Below are positions 19,704 to 28,835 of a DNA stretch of 61,680 nucleotides, piece after piece (the first letter of the stretch is position 1; each line of letters begins with the position of its first letter). Position numbers and translations under genes: made by a program. The notes under the pieces were generated by a model. It saw only the letters and a list, made by a program, of their open reading frames with translations. It searched no databases and was not told the origin of the DNA. This DNA is from GCA-003244245 sp035714625. GTDB lineage: Bacteria > Actinomycetota > Actinomycetes > Mycobacteriales > Pseudonocardiaceae. Where the stretch lies: contig DASTLT010000206.1 in NCBI GenBank assembly GCA_035714625.1, positions 1 through 61,680 of the forward strand, given 5' to 3'.

Positions 19704-20120
19704 ATGCGCAGCGCACCCACGGATGCCGTACCCGTTTCTGCCGATCCGGTCTCTGCCGGCCCGATCTCTGCCGGCCCGATCTCCGACGCTACTGACGAGC
19801 ACTCCCCCGGCCGGCCGGTCCCGGGCCCGGCGGCGATCCGCTCGCCGGACACCCTGGTGGCGGCCGGCGAGCTGTTGCGGGCCCTGTCAGCACCGGTGCG
19901 GATCGCCATCGTGCTCCAGTTGCGCGACAGCGAGCGCTGCGTGCACGAGCTGGTCGACGCGCTGGGCGTGGCGCAACCGCTGATCAGCCAGCACCTGCGG
20001 GTGCTCAAGTCAGCCGGGGTGGTGGACGGCACGCGGCACGGCCGGGAGGTGGTCTACCGGCTGGTCGACGAGCACCTGTCGAGCATCGTGCTGGACGCCG
20101 TCACCCACGTGGAGGAATGA
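19704..20120 (+). CDS. ArsR/SmtB-family metal-responsive regulator
   Basis: A 138-residue winged-helix repressor: VAAGELLRALSAPVRIAIVLQLRDSERCVHELVDALGVAQPLISQHLRVLKSAGVVDGTRHGREVVYRL, then HLSSIVLDAVTH. The recognition helix is AQPLISQHLRVLKSA. I chose ATG 19704 because a strong RBS (GGGAGGAAGAG) precedes it; an upstream ATG at 19668 exists. The disordered N-terminus contains three 15-bp tandem repeats (PVSA/PISAG, about 19744-19788). It is coupled to the Fur-family gene by ATGA, an arrangement typical of zinc control in actinobacteria. Confidence 0.85.
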   Translation: MRSAPTDAVPVSADPVSAGPISAGPISDATDEHSPGRPVPGPAAIRSPDTLVAAGELLRALSAPVRIAIVLQLRDSERCVHELVDALGVAQPLISQHLRVLKSAGVVDGTRHGREVVYRLVDEHLSSIVLDAVTHVEE

Positions 20121-20536
20121 TGAGCGCTCAGCGCCCAGCACCCTTGCCGGGCCTGCGCTCCACCCGGCAGCGAACCGCGGTGACCAAGCTGCTCGACGAC
20201 ACCGACGACTTCCGGTCCGCCCAGGAGATCCACGAGCAGTTGCGCCGCAGCGGGGAGGGCATCGGCCTGACCACGGTGTACCGCACGCTGCAGACCCTGG
20301 CCGACGCCGGGGAGATCGACATGCTGCGCACGGCCTCCGGTGAGGCCGTGTACCGGCGCTGCTCGCCCCACCACCACCATCACCTGGTGTGCCGGCACTG
20401 CGGACGCACCATCGAGGTCGAGGGCCCCACGGTGGAGCTGTGGGCCGAGCGGGTCGCCGCCGAGCACGGCTTCACCGACATCAGCCATACCGTCGAGATC
20501 TTCGGTAGCTGCACCACCTGCGCCACCGCCCGCTGA
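20117..20536 (+). CDS. zur: Fur-family zinc uptake regulator
   Basis: A 139-residue Fur-family repressor. The DNA-binding part is RSTRQRTAVTKLLDD...DFRSAQEIHEQLR..GIGLTTVYRTLQTLADAGEIDML. Metal sites include the HHHHHLVCRHCGRTIEV segment and a late CTTC, the structural zinc cysteine pairs. The gene order ArsR then Fur-like, next to a TIGR03943/YraQ-like permease pair, points to Zur rather than Fur. It either starts at 20117 (ATGA overlap) or at the next ATG. No Zur box could be assigned with confidence. Confidence 0.88.
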   Translation: MMSAQRPAPLPGLRSTRQRTAVTKLLDDTDDFRSAQEIHEQLRRSGEGIGLTTVYRTLQTLADAGEIDMLRTASGEAVYRRCSPHHHHHLVCRHCGRTIEVEGPTVELWAERVAAEHGFTDISHTVEIFGSCTTCATAR

Positions 20537-20560
20537 CCCCGGCCCTGGCGTGGAGTGTTC

Positions 20561-21265
20561 TCAGAACTCGTAGGGCGCGGCGGGGGCGGGTGCTGGGCGC
20601 AGCTCGGAGACGGTGAGGGCGGGCACGAAGCGGCTGTCCGGGCCGGCCGATCCGGGTACCACCTGCCCGCGCACCTCGAACCAGCCGTCCTGCGGCAGGC
20701 CGGCCAGCCCGTCCCGCCCGGTGAGCCGGACCTTCAGCGGGGTCGCGTCGGCCGCGCAGCACGCGATCACCAGCCGGGCCAGGTAGCTGCCGCCGTCAGT
20801 GTCGTGCACCACGAAGCCGAGCAACCGCACGTCGCGCCCGTGCAGGCTGGTGGAGTTCCACACTGCGCGGGTGACGAAGTCGCTCATCCGCAGCGCGGGA
20901 GCCGGGCCTGCGGGCAGCGGCGGGAAGTCGATGGAGCGCTCGGGCACCGGGACCGCTCCCGCCGAGCGCGCCACCGCGTCCGCGCCCAGGGCAGGCGGGG
21001 ACACCAGGAAGATTGCCAGCACGGGCAGCAGCAGCAGCCACGGACTGCGCCCCGCGTGCTCGCCATGCCCGATATCCGACGCCCGGCCCGCGCGCAGGTC
21101 CCGGCCGATGGCGACCATGCCGAGCGCGAGGATCACCATCCCCGCCGCGACCAGGAACGGCAGCAGGGACGGCTTGACATAGCGCAGGTAGCTGCCCGTC
21201 CAGGCGATCTTCAACAGGGCCCCGCCCAGCAACACCAGCAGCACGTTCTGGGTCTCCCGCCTCAC
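20561..21265 (-). CDS. TIGR03943-family putative permease subunit
   Basis: A 234-residue membrane protein with TM helices at the N-terminus (NVLLVLLGGALLKIAW, LLPFLVAAGMVILALGMVAIG) and near residue 70 (WLLLLPVLAIFLVSPPALGAD), then a soluble domain ending in VARLVIACCAADATPLKVRL and GWFEVRGQVV. This matches the TIGR03943 partner of YraQ-like permeases. It starts at GTG overlapping the permease stop (GTGA). The converging zur suggests zinc-dependent expression, inferred from context. Confidence 0.85.
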   Translation of the reverse strand: MRRETQNVLLVLLGGALLKIAWTGSYLRYVKPSLLPFLVAAGMVILALGMVAIGRDLRAGRASDIGHGEHAGRSPWLLLLPVLAIFLVSPPALGADAVARSAGAVPVPERSIDFPPLPAGPAPALRMSDFVTRAVWNSTSLHGRDVRLLGFVVHDTDGGSYLARLVIACCAADATPLKVRLTGRDGLAGLPQDGWFEVRGQVVPGSAGPDSRFVPALTVSELRPAPAPAAPYEF

Positions 21266-22308
21266 CGCACCCCCCCGAGCACCAGCACCCCCGCGAGCAC
21301 CGCGCATCCGATTGCCACCACGAACGTCAGCGGGGCGAAGCGGGCCGCAAAGCCCCGCCCGAACGCCCCGGCCTGCAGCGCCACCAGTTTGACGTCCACC
21401 GCGGGGCCCACCACCAGGAACACCAGCCGGGGCGGCAGCGGCAGCATGGACAGCGAGGCCGCGACAAACGCGTCGGCCTCACTGCACAGCGCGAGCACCA
21501 CCGCGAGCAGCGCCAGCACCAGGATCCCGAGCAGCACCTGCCCGGCCAGTGACGCCATCCAGGACGCGGGCACCAGGACGTTCAGCGCGGCTGCGGTGAG
21601 CCCGCCGAGCACGAGGAACCCGCCCGAGGCCACCAGGTCGTGGCGGGCGGTCTCGGTGAACACCGCCAGCGCGCCGCGGTCCGGGTACCGCGGCGGCTGG
21701 CGCAGCGCCCGCTTGGCGATCCACTCGACCCGGCCGAAACGCGTCCACAGCCATCCCATGACCACCGCGGTGCCCAGCGAGCCGAGGAACCGGGCCGCCA
21801 CCATCCTCGGCTCACCCGGGAAGGCCACCACGGTGGACACCAACACCACCGGGTTCACTGCAGGCGCGGCGAGCAGGAAGGTCAGCGCCACGGCAGGCGG
21901 CACGCCCTGTTGCATCAGCCGCCGGGAGACCGGCACCGAAGCGCACTCGCACCCCGGCAGCAGCATCCCGGCCACCCCGGCCACCGGCACCGCGGCCGAG
22001 GTCCGCCGCGGCAGCACCCGGCGCAACGCCGAGGGTGGTACGAATGCCGCGATCAGCCCGCTGACCAGCACCCCGAGCACCAGGAACGGCATCGCCTGCA
22101 CGCAGACCGCCACGAAGACGGTGGCGCCGGTGCGGATCGCGGGAACGTCGAGTATCCGGCTGAGCGGTCGCTGCGCCAGCAGGGCGAGCACCAGGACCGC
22201 GCAGAGCACCTCCAAGGAGGTGAGGCGGCGCCACGGTGCCGGCACCGGCGGACTGGCCCGGCCGGGGGTCCGCGCGTGCCCGGTGACGGGACTGGTGGGA
22301 GTCGGCAC
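21262..22308 (-). CDS. YraQ/DUF318-family permease
   Basis: A 348-residue integral membrane protein with about eight TM helices. The family motif MLLPGCECASVPVSRRLMQQGVPPAVALTFLLAAPAVNPVV lies mid-protein, and a second half repeats the fold (LALCSEADAFVAASL, FLVVGPAVDVKLVAL). Known relatives are predicted permeases; the substrate is not settled. In actinobacteria this pair is often under Zur, so a link to zinc stress is possible. It is coupled to the TIGR03943 gene. Confidence 0.85.
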   Translation of the reverse strand: MPTPTSPVTGHARTPGRASPPVPAPWRRLTSLEVLCAVLVLALLAQRPLSRILDVPAIRTGATVFVAVCVQAMPFLVLGVLVSGLIAAFVPPSALRRVLPRRTSAAVPVAGVAGMLLPGCECASVPVSRRLMQQGVPPAVALTFLLAAPAVNPVVLVSTVVAFPGEPRMVAARFLGSLGTAVVMGWLWTRFGRVEWIAKRALRQPPRYPDRGALAVFTETARHDLVASGGFLVLGGLTAAALNVLVPASWMASLAGQVLLGILVLALLAVVLALCSEADAFVAASLSMLPLPPRLVFLVVGPAVDVKLVALQAGAFGRGFAARFAPLTFVVAIGCAVLAGVLVLGGVR

Positions 22309-22368
22309 CGGGGCATCATTCCCGACCCGTCACGCCGGCCCAGCGGAGCCGTCCAGCCCGCGCGACCG

Positions 22369-22785
22369 TCAGTGGACCAGCAACTCGCCCCGCACCTGCG
22401 AGGCGGTGGACACCACCAGCATGAGCAGGGTGCCCAGCGGCACGCTGTCCAGGCCGGCGGAGGGGAACGTGTAGCGCAGCGTCACATCCACCCCGTGCTT
22501 GCTCCGGACCTGCCCGAGCGTGCCGAACAGGCCCTGACCGGCCCGGGTGGCGATCAGCTCACCGATCCCGGTGTCGGCCGGGAGGTCCCAGGCGACCACG
22601 CAGGTCAGGCTGAGCACCATCAGGCCCTCGGCAAGCTCCACGGCCTGCACCGCGCAGGGCACCTCGGAGTGCCGGAAAGTCAGCGCGCCGTCGTCGTCCA
22701 CCTCGACGTCCTGGTAGCGCTCGAGCGCGGCCCGGGCGGCGTCCAGCACCTCATGGGTGGTGGCCAGGTGCTTGGTAGGGCTCAA
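22369..22785 (-). CDS. YbjN-domain protein
   Basis: A 138-residue soluble protein with the alpha/beta layout of the YbjN / type III chaperone-like fold. Landmarks are ALERYQDVEVDDDGALTFRH, VPCAVQAVELAEGLMVLSLTCVVAWDLP, and VTLRYTFPSAGLDSVPLGTLLMLVVSTASQVRGEL. YbjN-like proteins have no known enzymatic activity. It sits 14 bp from the uppS stop on the same strand, probably not part of an essential operon. Confidence 0.7.
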   Translation of the reverse strand: MSPTKHLATTHEVLDAARAALERYQDVEVDDDGALTFRHSEVPCAVQAVELAEGLMVLSLTCVVAWDLPADTGIGELIATRAGQGLFGTLGQVRSKHGVDVTLRYTFPSAGLDSVPLGTLLMLVVSTASQVRGELLVH

Positions 22786-22799
22786 CCTGATCGTCCTCC

Positions 22800-23660
22800 T
22801 CAGCTCTGGGCGTCCAGCCGCACAGTATCCAGTGCAGCAGGACCGGCACCGAGCGGAACCGTCGGGACAGCCCCGCCGAACCGCCGGTCCCGGGCGGCGT
22901 AGATCTCGCAGGCGCGCCAGAGATGCCGGCGGTCCAGGTCCGGGAACAGCACATCCTGGAACACCAGTTCCGCGTAGGCAGACTGCCAGATCAGGAAGTT
23001 CGAGATGCGCTGCTCCCCCGATGGCCGCAGGAAAAGGTCCACATCGGGCATCTCCGGCTCGTCCAGATAGCGGGCCAGCATCCGCTCGTCCACCCGCTCC
23101 GGATCGATCTCACCACGGGCCACCCGGCGGGCGACCTCGCGCGCGGCGTCGGCGATCTCGGCGCGGCCGCCGTAGTTCACGCACATGGTCAGGGTCATGA
23201 CGTCGTTGCCGGCGGTCAGCTCCTCGGCCGCCTCCAGCTCCTTGACCACGCTGCGCCACAGCCGGGGGCGACGCCCCGCCCAGCGCACCCGCACCCCCAT
23301 CTCGTGCATCTCGTCGCGGCGGCGCCGGATCACGTCGCGGTTAAAGCCCATCAGGAAGCGCACCTCGTCGGGGCTGCGCCGCCAGTTCTCGGTGGAGAAC
23401 GCATAAGCCGAGAGCCATTTCACGCCCAGCTCGATGCACCCGCACACCACGTCGAGCAGCACCGCCTCACCGCGGCGGTGCCCCTCCGTGCGCGGCAACC
23501 CCCGCTGCTCGGCCCAGCGCCCGTTGCCGTCCATCACCAGGGCAATGTGCCGGGGTACCAGCTCGGCGGGGATGGCCGGGGGCCGCGCCCCGGATGGATG
23601 CGGGTCGGGCGGCCGCACCGCCGCCTCGCCGCGCGCCCTTCGCCGTCCTCGCCGCCGCAC
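22800..23660 (-). CDS. uppS: Undecaprenyl diphosphate synthase family (cis-prenyltransferase)
   Basis: Cis-prenyltransferase of 286 residues that extends polyprenyl diphosphate for cell wall lipid carriers. The signature HIALVMDGNGRWAEQRGLPRTEGHRRG contains the catalytic Asp. Further motifs are YAFSTENWRRSPDEV and DLFLRPSGEQRISNFLIWQSAYAELVF. I chose the GTG at 23660 because AAGGA precedes it at a usual distance and it follows the recO stop by 34 bp. Mycobacterial-type relatives make decaprenyl diphosphate; product length cannot be read from sequence. Confidence 0.93.
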   Translation of the reverse strand: MRRRGRRRARGEAAVRPPDPHPSGARPPAIPAELVPRHIALVMDGNGRWAEQRGLPRTEGHRRGEAVLLDVVCGCIELGVKWLSAYAFSTENWRRSPDEVRFLMGFNRDVIRRRRDEMHEMGVRVRWAGRRPRLWRSVVKELEAAEELTAGNDVMTLTMCVNYGGRAEIADAAREVARRVARGEIDPERVDERMLARYLDEPEMPDVDLFLRPSGEQRISNFLIWQSAYAELVFQDVLFPDLDRRHLWRACEIYAARDRRFGGAVPTVPLGAGPAALDTVRLDAQS

Positions 23661-23694
23661 CGGCCCATCCTTGCCGCCTCCCCCCGGCGGCAGC

Positions 23695-24501
23695 TCAGCA
23701 GGGTGACCCGCCACCCGGTGAGCTCGCTGAGTGGCCCGATGGCTCTGCTGAGCGCGGGAGCGGGGATGGGGGACGCCGCTCGACCAGGGGCAGCGAGCGG
23801 AGCTGGCGTTCCAGGTGCCACTGCAGGTGCGCGGCGACCAGCCCACTGCCGGCCCGGCGGACCTCCTGCGGCGCACTCTCGGCGACCGGCCAGTCCCCGT
23901 GCGCCAGCGCGTCGAGCAGCGCCAGCGTCTGCAGCGACGGGGTGGCCGCACCCGAGGGCCGGCACCGGGCGCACACCACCCCCCCGGCGGGCACGCTGAA
24001 CGCCTGATGTGGCCCCGGCGCCCCGCAGCGGGCACAACTGGACAGCGCCGGTGCCCACCCGGCGACGGCCATCGCTCGCAGCAGGAACGCGTCGAGCACC
24101 AGCAGCGCCTCCCGCCGCCCCTCGGCCAGCGCTCGCAGCGCCCCCACCACCAGCAGGTACAGCCGCAGCACCGGCTCACCGTCGGCGCCGGCCAGCCGCT
24201 CGGCTGTCTCCAGTACCGCGCAGCCGGTGGTGTAGCGGCCGTAGTCGACAACCAGCCGGGAACCGAACCCGTCCACGGTCACGACCTGGGTGACGATGTC
24301 CAGCGTCCGCCCGCGGTAGAACTGCACGTCGACGTGCCCGAACGGCTCCAGCCGGGCCCCGAACCGCGACGAGGTACGCCGCACCCCCTTGGCCACCGCG
24401 CGCACCCGCCCGTGGCGGCGGGTCAGCAGCGTGACGATCCGGTCGGCCTCGCCCAGCTTCTGCACCCGCAGCACCACCCCGGTGTCGCGGTACAGGCTCA
24501 C
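23695..24501 (-). CDS. recO: DNA repair protein RecO
   Basis: A 268-residue RecO. The N-terminal OB domain reads VSLYRDTGVVLRVQKLGEADRIVTLLTRRHGRVRAVAKGVRR, followed by RFGARLEPFGHVDVQFYRGRTLDIVTQ. The zinc-binding region has CARCGAPG and VCARCRPSG. RecO loads RecA with RecR on SSB-coated DNA. The GTG start (24501) is set by the family N-terminus. In this group recO normally abuts era. Here island B (24.6-30.9 kb) separates them. Confidence 0.93.
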   Translation of the reverse strand: MSLYRDTGVVLRVQKLGEADRIVTLLTRRHGRVRAVAKGVRRTSSRFGARLEPFGHVDVQFYRGRTLDIVTQVVTVDGFGSRLVVDYGRYTTGCAVLETAERLAGADGEPVLRLYLLVVGALRALAEGRREALLVLDAFLLRAMAVAGWAPALSSCARCGAPGPHQAFSVPAGGVVCARCRPSGAATPSLQTLALLDALAHGDWPVAESAPQEVRRAGSGLVAAHLQWHLERQLRSLPLVERRPPSPLPRSAEPSGHSASSPGGGSPC

Positions 24502-24662
24502 CTGACCATCGTCGCACTGCTGGAACCGGATTCGAGGTCTCCCTCGCGCAGCGCGGGAAGGCCGGGCGCGGGTGGACTCAGTGACCAGCTCAGGAAGCGG
24601 CGCAGCCACCGGCCGGAGATGGATTACTCGCGAGGGTGACAGATATCCTGCGGAGGTCTGAC

Positions 24663-24830
24663 ATGACGAAACGGCTGGTCGAGGTGGACGACGAACTGCT
24701 CGTTGCCGCCCAGCGAGCCTCCGGCGAGTCCACGATCAAGAACACGGTGCAGCGGGCACTGGAGCTGCTGCTGGTCGCCGACATTACCGGCCAGCCCACC
24801 GAATGGGTAGTTCCGCCAGGTTCAGCGTAA
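24663..24830 (+). CDS. vapB: VapB-type antitoxin (orphan)
   Basis: A 55-residue antitoxin starting MTKRLVEVDDELLVAAQRASGESTIKNTVQRALELLL, the compact RHH pattern of VapB proteins paired with PIN toxins. The C-terminal ADITGQPTEWVVPPGSA follows. No PIN-domain gene lies downstream; the methyltransferase gene converges on it after 16 bp. It is probably the survivor of a degraded module at the edge of island B. Confidence 0.7.
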   Translation: MTKRLVEVDDELLVAAQRASGESTIKNTVQRALELLLVADITGQPTEWVVPPGSA

Positions 24831-24846
24831 TTTCCTTCCGGTCAGG

Positions 24847-25986
24847 TCAGGGGGCGACACGTTGGCCAGGGTGGTCAAGCCAGGCCCACTGCTCAGTGTC
24901 GGTCACGGTCACGCCGAGCCGAGTGTAGCTGGGCCGACCGTGCCTGACCCACCAGGCGTGGGCCCGCTCAATCTCGTGCCACAACCGCCGTGGGCCGTGC
25001 TGGCGGACGGGGTGGGCCGTGCGCCCGCGGCGGACGTCCACGGTGGCCCAGGAACCCGTGGCGCCGTCATGAACTCGGACGAGATGGTGGTATTCGTCGT
25101 CGGGATTGTCCTCCACGATTTTGTGGCAGTTCGGGACCAGCAGACCCACGGTGAGCGCGCCGGAGAAGTCGCCGACCACCTCGTAGACCCACAGACTCGT
25201 CGTACTGTGCTCGGCGTCGCCGGTCTCCACGTCGTCCAGCGGGCAGGGGGTGTCCTGCTGGGCGCGCAGGCGCATGAAGGCCAGATTGCCCGACAGGTGC
25301 CCGGAAGCCGTGCCGTCGGCGTCCACGACTAAGCGGGCCAGGATACCGTTGTGGTAGTCCGGCCCCCATGGGGTCACGATGATTCCACCGGGCCGGGTCT
25401 GCTCGACCCAGGGGTAGGGCAGTTCACCAGGCCGTACGGACGCGGTGGCGACGACCCGGTCGAATGGCGCTCCCGACGGGTAGCCGACCGCACCGTCCCC
25501 GGTGATCGCAGTGGGGGTGTAGCCGGCGCCGGTCAGGTTGGCGCGAGCCTGCTGGGCCACCGTGGCGTCGATCTCAATGGTGGTCACGGCGTCGTCGCCA
25601 AGCCGGGCGGCCAGGAGCGCGGCGTTGTAGCCGGTGCCGGTACCGATCTCCAGTACTCGGTGGCCCTCGTGTACATCGAGGTTGGCAAGCATGTCCAGCA
25701 TCAGAGAGGGTTGGGAGGCCGAGCTGGTGGGGTGCTCTCCGGTAATGTCCGGCCATACAGTGGCGCCGTTGTCGAACTGGGTCATCACCGCCGTGTCGGA
25801 ATAGACCACCTGCCACCACCGCTGTGGGTCGGTGTCCCGGTCGATCGGATGTGGTTCGTTGCGGTCGTCGTAGACCCAGATCCGGGCTGGGATGAATGTC
25901 GCCCGGTCCACCGCGCTGATCACACCGGCCCATCCGGCAGGGATTTTGTCGGCCAGTTCGACCGTTAGATGTTCAGCCGTCGTCAT
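24847..25986 (-). CDS. PCMT-like protein methyltransferase
   Basis: A 379-residue protein. Its SAM domain has HRVLEIGTGTGYNAALLAARLGDDAVTTIEID and PFDRVVATASVRPGELPYPWVEQTRPGGIIVTPWG, the layout of protein-L-isoaspartate O-methyltransferase, preceded by DRATFIPARIWVYDD and followed by an extra domain of about 180 residues. Similar extended PCMT-like enzymes modify ATP-grasp-associated RiPPs (isoaspartate formation), but no ATP-grasp gene or precursor peptide is seen here. It lies 31 bp after the regulator stop on the same strand. The target is unknown. Confidence 0.8.
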   Translation of the reverse strand: MTTAEHLTVELADKIPAGWAGVISAVDRATFIPARIWVYDDRNEPHPIDRDTDPQRWWQVVYSDTAVMTQFDNGATVWPDITGEHPTSSASQPSLMLDMLANLDVHEGHRVLEIGTGTGYNAALLAARLGDDAVTTIEIDATVAQQARANLTGAGYTPTAITGDGAVGYPSGAPFDRVVATASVRPGELPYPWVEQTRPGGIIVTPWGPDYHNGILARLVVDADGTASGHLSGNLAFMRLRAQQDTPCPLDDVETGDAEHSTTSLWVYEVVGDFSGALTVGLLVPNCHKIVEDNPDDEYHHLVRVHDGATGSWATVDVRRGRTAHPVRQHGPRRLWHEIERAHAWWVRHGRPSYTRLGVTVTDTEQWAWLDHPGQRVAP

Positions 25987-26017
25987 CGGCGTCGCGCCGC
26001 GACAGGCTGATCGCAGA

Positions 26018-27421
26018 TCAGGGGCTGAGTAGGTACTTGAACTTGGTGTCGAACTCCTGCACGGCTGCGTTGGAGGCATGCGGCGCGATCTCCCTGCGGA
26101 AGCGGGTGAGTTGCTGCCGGGTGTACGCGGAATCCTGGCGGCGCACTGCGGCGGCGGCCTGCACCGCGGCGCGGCAGGCGTGCTCGACCTCGCCGATCGC
26201 CACCCGGGCCCGGGCCAGTTGCGCCAGATACTCCATCCGGTCCATCTCCAGCGCGGGCTTGATGGTCGCCACCGCGAGCCGGTTGTGCCGCTCGGCGTCC
26301 TTGGCCCGGCCCAGCTCCAGCGCTCCGGCCCCCACGTCGCCGTGCAGGAATGCCTCGTCCAGCCAGTACAGCCAGGCGGGCTCGTCCTCCGGCCGGGATT
26401 GGGCGAGCAGATCGAAGGACAGCCCGCGCGAACGATCCCAGGTCGCCAGATCACCGCAGCAGGCGGCGGCGCGGGCCCGGCGGGAATGCAGGTAGGCCCC
26501 GACCTTCGGGGTGAGCAGGCCGCCACCCTGCAGCGCAGAGTCGATCATGACCACCGCGTCGCGGGGATCACCCGCAGAGATCGAGTGGAACGACATGAAG
26601 CCCAGCACATTGGCCCCGACCGCCCGATCGCCGGCTGCGTGTGCCGAGCGCAGCGCCGCTGCGTAGTAGCGCTGCGCGGCGGCGTCCTGGCCCGCCTTCA
26701 CCGACTGGTAACCCGCGAGCCGGGCCAGCTCGGCGGCGGCGACGTGCAGCCGGCGGCCCAGGTCCTCGGGGTAGCTGGACTTGCTGAGCAGTTCGGTGAC
26801 GATGCGCAGATCCTCCCGCAACGCCCGGATCAGCCCGCCACCGCCGATCGCGTCGTCCATACTGCGGCGGGCTTCGACCACCTGCTCGATGTCGGTGATG
26901 AGCTGGGGGTCGACCCGCTTGCCTTGCACGGACGCGGCGACCCGGGCCGGGTCGAGCAGCCACTGGTGCGCCAGTGCGGTCAGCGACACCCCGGTGATCG
27001 CGAGGAAGTACCTCCGGTCCATGCCGTCTGCCTCCAAGACCTCGATCAGGGACGCCAGCGCACCGACCGGGTCCCAGGGATGTTCCAGCCCGTCGTCGGC
27101 TGGAACATAAAGCAGTCCGTTACTGATGGTCCACCCCAGCGAGCCCAATGTCACGGGCTCGCCGAGCTTGCGGGACAGCACCGTGCATACCAGACCTGGC
27201 CAGGGCTGACGGGGCACGCAGGGCTTGGTGCGCGGGTGCTGGGCACGCACCCAGCGACGCGGCGTCTTCGGATGCAGTCTGTCTGGCAGGCCCATCGAGC
27301 GGGCCAGGTCATTGATGCGGTGAGCGAGGTTCTCGGCCGTCCAGCCGCAACGTGCGAGGCAGGAGTCCAACGCGGAGTTCGTCGCGGTGTCCTCAACGGT
27401 GCCGGTGCTGTCGTCGGTCAT
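26018..27421 (-). CDS. TPR-type transcriptional regulator
   Basis: A 467-residue protein with an N-terminal HTH-like region (LARCGWTAENLAHRINDLARSMGLPDRLHPKTPRRWVRAQHPR) and a long helical repeat region (YYAAALRSAHAAGDRAVGANVLGFMSFHSI, HSRRARAAACCGDLATW), as in the large actinobacterial XRE/TPR family. ATG 27421 follows AAGGGGGT. It is divergent from the kinase operon, so the 175-bp gap probably carries both promoters and it may control the cluster. The ligand is unknown. Confidence 0.75.
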   Translation of the reverse strand: MTDDSTGTVEDTATNSALDSCLARCGWTAENLAHRINDLARSMGLPDRLHPKTPRRWVRAQHPRTKPCVPRQPWPGLVCTVLSRKLGEPVTLGSLGWTISNGLLYVPADDGLEHPWDPVGALASLIEVLEADGMDRRYFLAITGVSLTALAHQWLLDPARVAASVQGKRVDPQLITDIEQVVEARRSMDDAIGGGGLIRALREDLRIVTELLSKSSYPEDLGRRLHVAAAELARLAGYQSVKAGQDAAAQRYYAAALRSAHAAGDRAVGANVLGFMSFHSISAGDPRDAVVMIDSALQGGGLLTPKVGAYLHSRRARAAACCGDLATWDRSRGLSFDLLAQSRPEDEPAWLYWLDEAFLHGDVGAGALELGRAKDAERHNRLAVATIKPALEMDRMEYLAQLARARVAIGEVEHACRAAVQAAAAVRRQDSAYTRQQLTRFRREIAPHASNAAVQEFDTKFKYLLSP

Positions 27422-27596
27422 GGCTACCCCCTTCGAATCTTGAAAATGGCGCACCGAAGGTAGCGCTGCCCTCACGCGATGTCGCGGTTTGTGCTCCAAG
27501 TGCTCATCCACAGCGCTGCGCCTTCCCCTCCCGGGCGGCGATGGTTCGTCAGGCGACAGTTCCCAGCCCGTCCGGTAATCATGTGGAGGTAGGCAG
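27422..27596. promoter_or_regulatory. Divergent intergenic region of island B
   Basis: A 175-bp gap between two divergent genes must hold the promoters of the regulator and of the kinase-dehydrogenase-kinase operon. A GGAGG ribosome-binding site at about 27580 precedes ATG 27597. No clear palindromic operator or -10/-35 pair could be assigned by eye. Confidence 0.4.
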
Positions 27597-28835
27597 ATGG
27601 CGTGCTCTGAGCGGAGGTGGGGCCAGACGCCCTTGCCGGTGGTGTCCCCGAGCATCGTGCTTACCCACGCCGCCGATGCGGTCGCCAGGGTGGTGATGCG
27701 CCTGTGGCCGGCAGAGACGGTCCGCGTCGGCCCCCAACTGCCCTCGGTGACAAACTACGTCACCACCGTTCAAGTGGGTGAGGCTCGCTTCGTGGCCAAG
27801 TACTCCGTGCTCGGAGTCTCGCTGGTCTCCGTAGTTCGTGGAGTTCGCGGTCCGTGGAGCAAGGTCGAGACCGCACAACGTGACTACGTCCGCGACCCAC
27901 GCGCCCTGCTGGCGCGGGAACGTACCCAGTTGCGGCTGCTTAACGGACTTACCCGCCATGAGGCCGATCTCTTGCAGGTACCGGAGGTGATTGCCTATGA
28001 AGCCGGGGTGCTGATCACCGCAGCAGTGGACGGTCCAAGCCTGGCCACGGTGCTCCTGCAGGATCAGGTCCAAGCCCTCGAGCTGCTCACCGGCGTTGTC
28101 CATGCCGCCCAAGGATTGCACCGCGATCCGATCCTGGCGGGCTTACTGCTGGCTGCAGAGCCGGACCACCCTCGACCCCACACCTCAATCACGGGCACCT
28201 TCTTCCGCAAGTTCCTCGGTCCTGGCGGTCGAGCGTACCGGGATAGGCTGGGCGAAGGCTGGACCGAACCCCCCACGCAGATTGCCGCCGCGCTGACCAC
28301 GGTGGGCGAGACACTGGTTCCACTGCTGAGGAAACCCCCGTACCGCACCGTGATCTATGGTGATCTCAAACCTGAGCACATCCTGCTGGGGCACACCGGT
28401 AAGCAGACCTGGCTTGACCCGGGATTACAGCACTGCGATCCCTGCGCTGACATCGCCAAGCTCATATCACGAACAGCACTGATGATCATTACCACGCGGC
28501 CATCCCGCGCTCGGGTAACTGAGCTCACTGATGCCTTGGATGCACTGGTCACCATGCAGATGAGCGGCCACTCCAGAACTGACAGCGAAGGCATGATGAG
28601 GCGGCTGCTGGCGCTGTGGGTCGCCGACTGGATGAATTATCTGACAACAGGGTTATCGGTGCCGCCAGACTCGGGCCTTCCGTTGCCATCGATCCTGCTC
28701 GATGCCACCGCCCAAGCCGAACCGCTGCTGCAAGTCACCCGCGCCGCAGCCACGGCCATGGTTCATGACCCAGCCCAGGCGTGGGAGATCATGCTCAACG
28801 GGATCCACCAGCTCGTCACTTGGCCATGCCGATGA
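27597..28835 (+). CDS. APH-like (aminoglycoside phosphotransferase fold) kinase
   Basis: A 412-residue protein. Catalytic-loop-like TVIYGDLKPEHILLG (Brenner-type motif with Asp) and TWLDPGLQHCDPCADIAKLI (DFG-like, metal-binding) place it in the protein-kinase-like APH superfamily. The N-terminus has VTTVQVGEARFVAKYSVLGVSL with the ATP-lysine candidate. Residues 330-400 are helical. The substrate, small molecule or peptide, is unknown. It starts the plus-strand operon of island B and overlaps the next gene (ATGA). Confidence 0.7.
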   Translation: MACSERRWGQTPLPVVSPSIVLTHAADAVARVVMRLWPAETVRVGPQLPSVTNYVTTVQVGEARFVAKYSVLGVSLVSVVRGVRGPWSKVETAQRDYVRDPRALLARERTQLRLLNGLTRHEADLLQVPEVIAYEAGVLITAAVDGPSLATVLLQDQVQALELLTGVVHAAQGLHRDPILAGLLLAAEPDHPRPHTSITGTFFRKFLGPGGRAYRDRLGEGWTEPPTQIAAALTTVGETLVPLLRKPPYRTVIYGDLKPEHILLGHTGKQTWLDPGLQHCDPCADIAKLISRTALMIITTRPSRARVTELTDALDALVTMQMSGHSRTDSEGMMRRLLALWVADWMNYLTTGLSVPPDSGLPLPSILLDATAQAEPLLQVTRAAATAMVHDPAQAWEIMLNGIHQLVTWPCR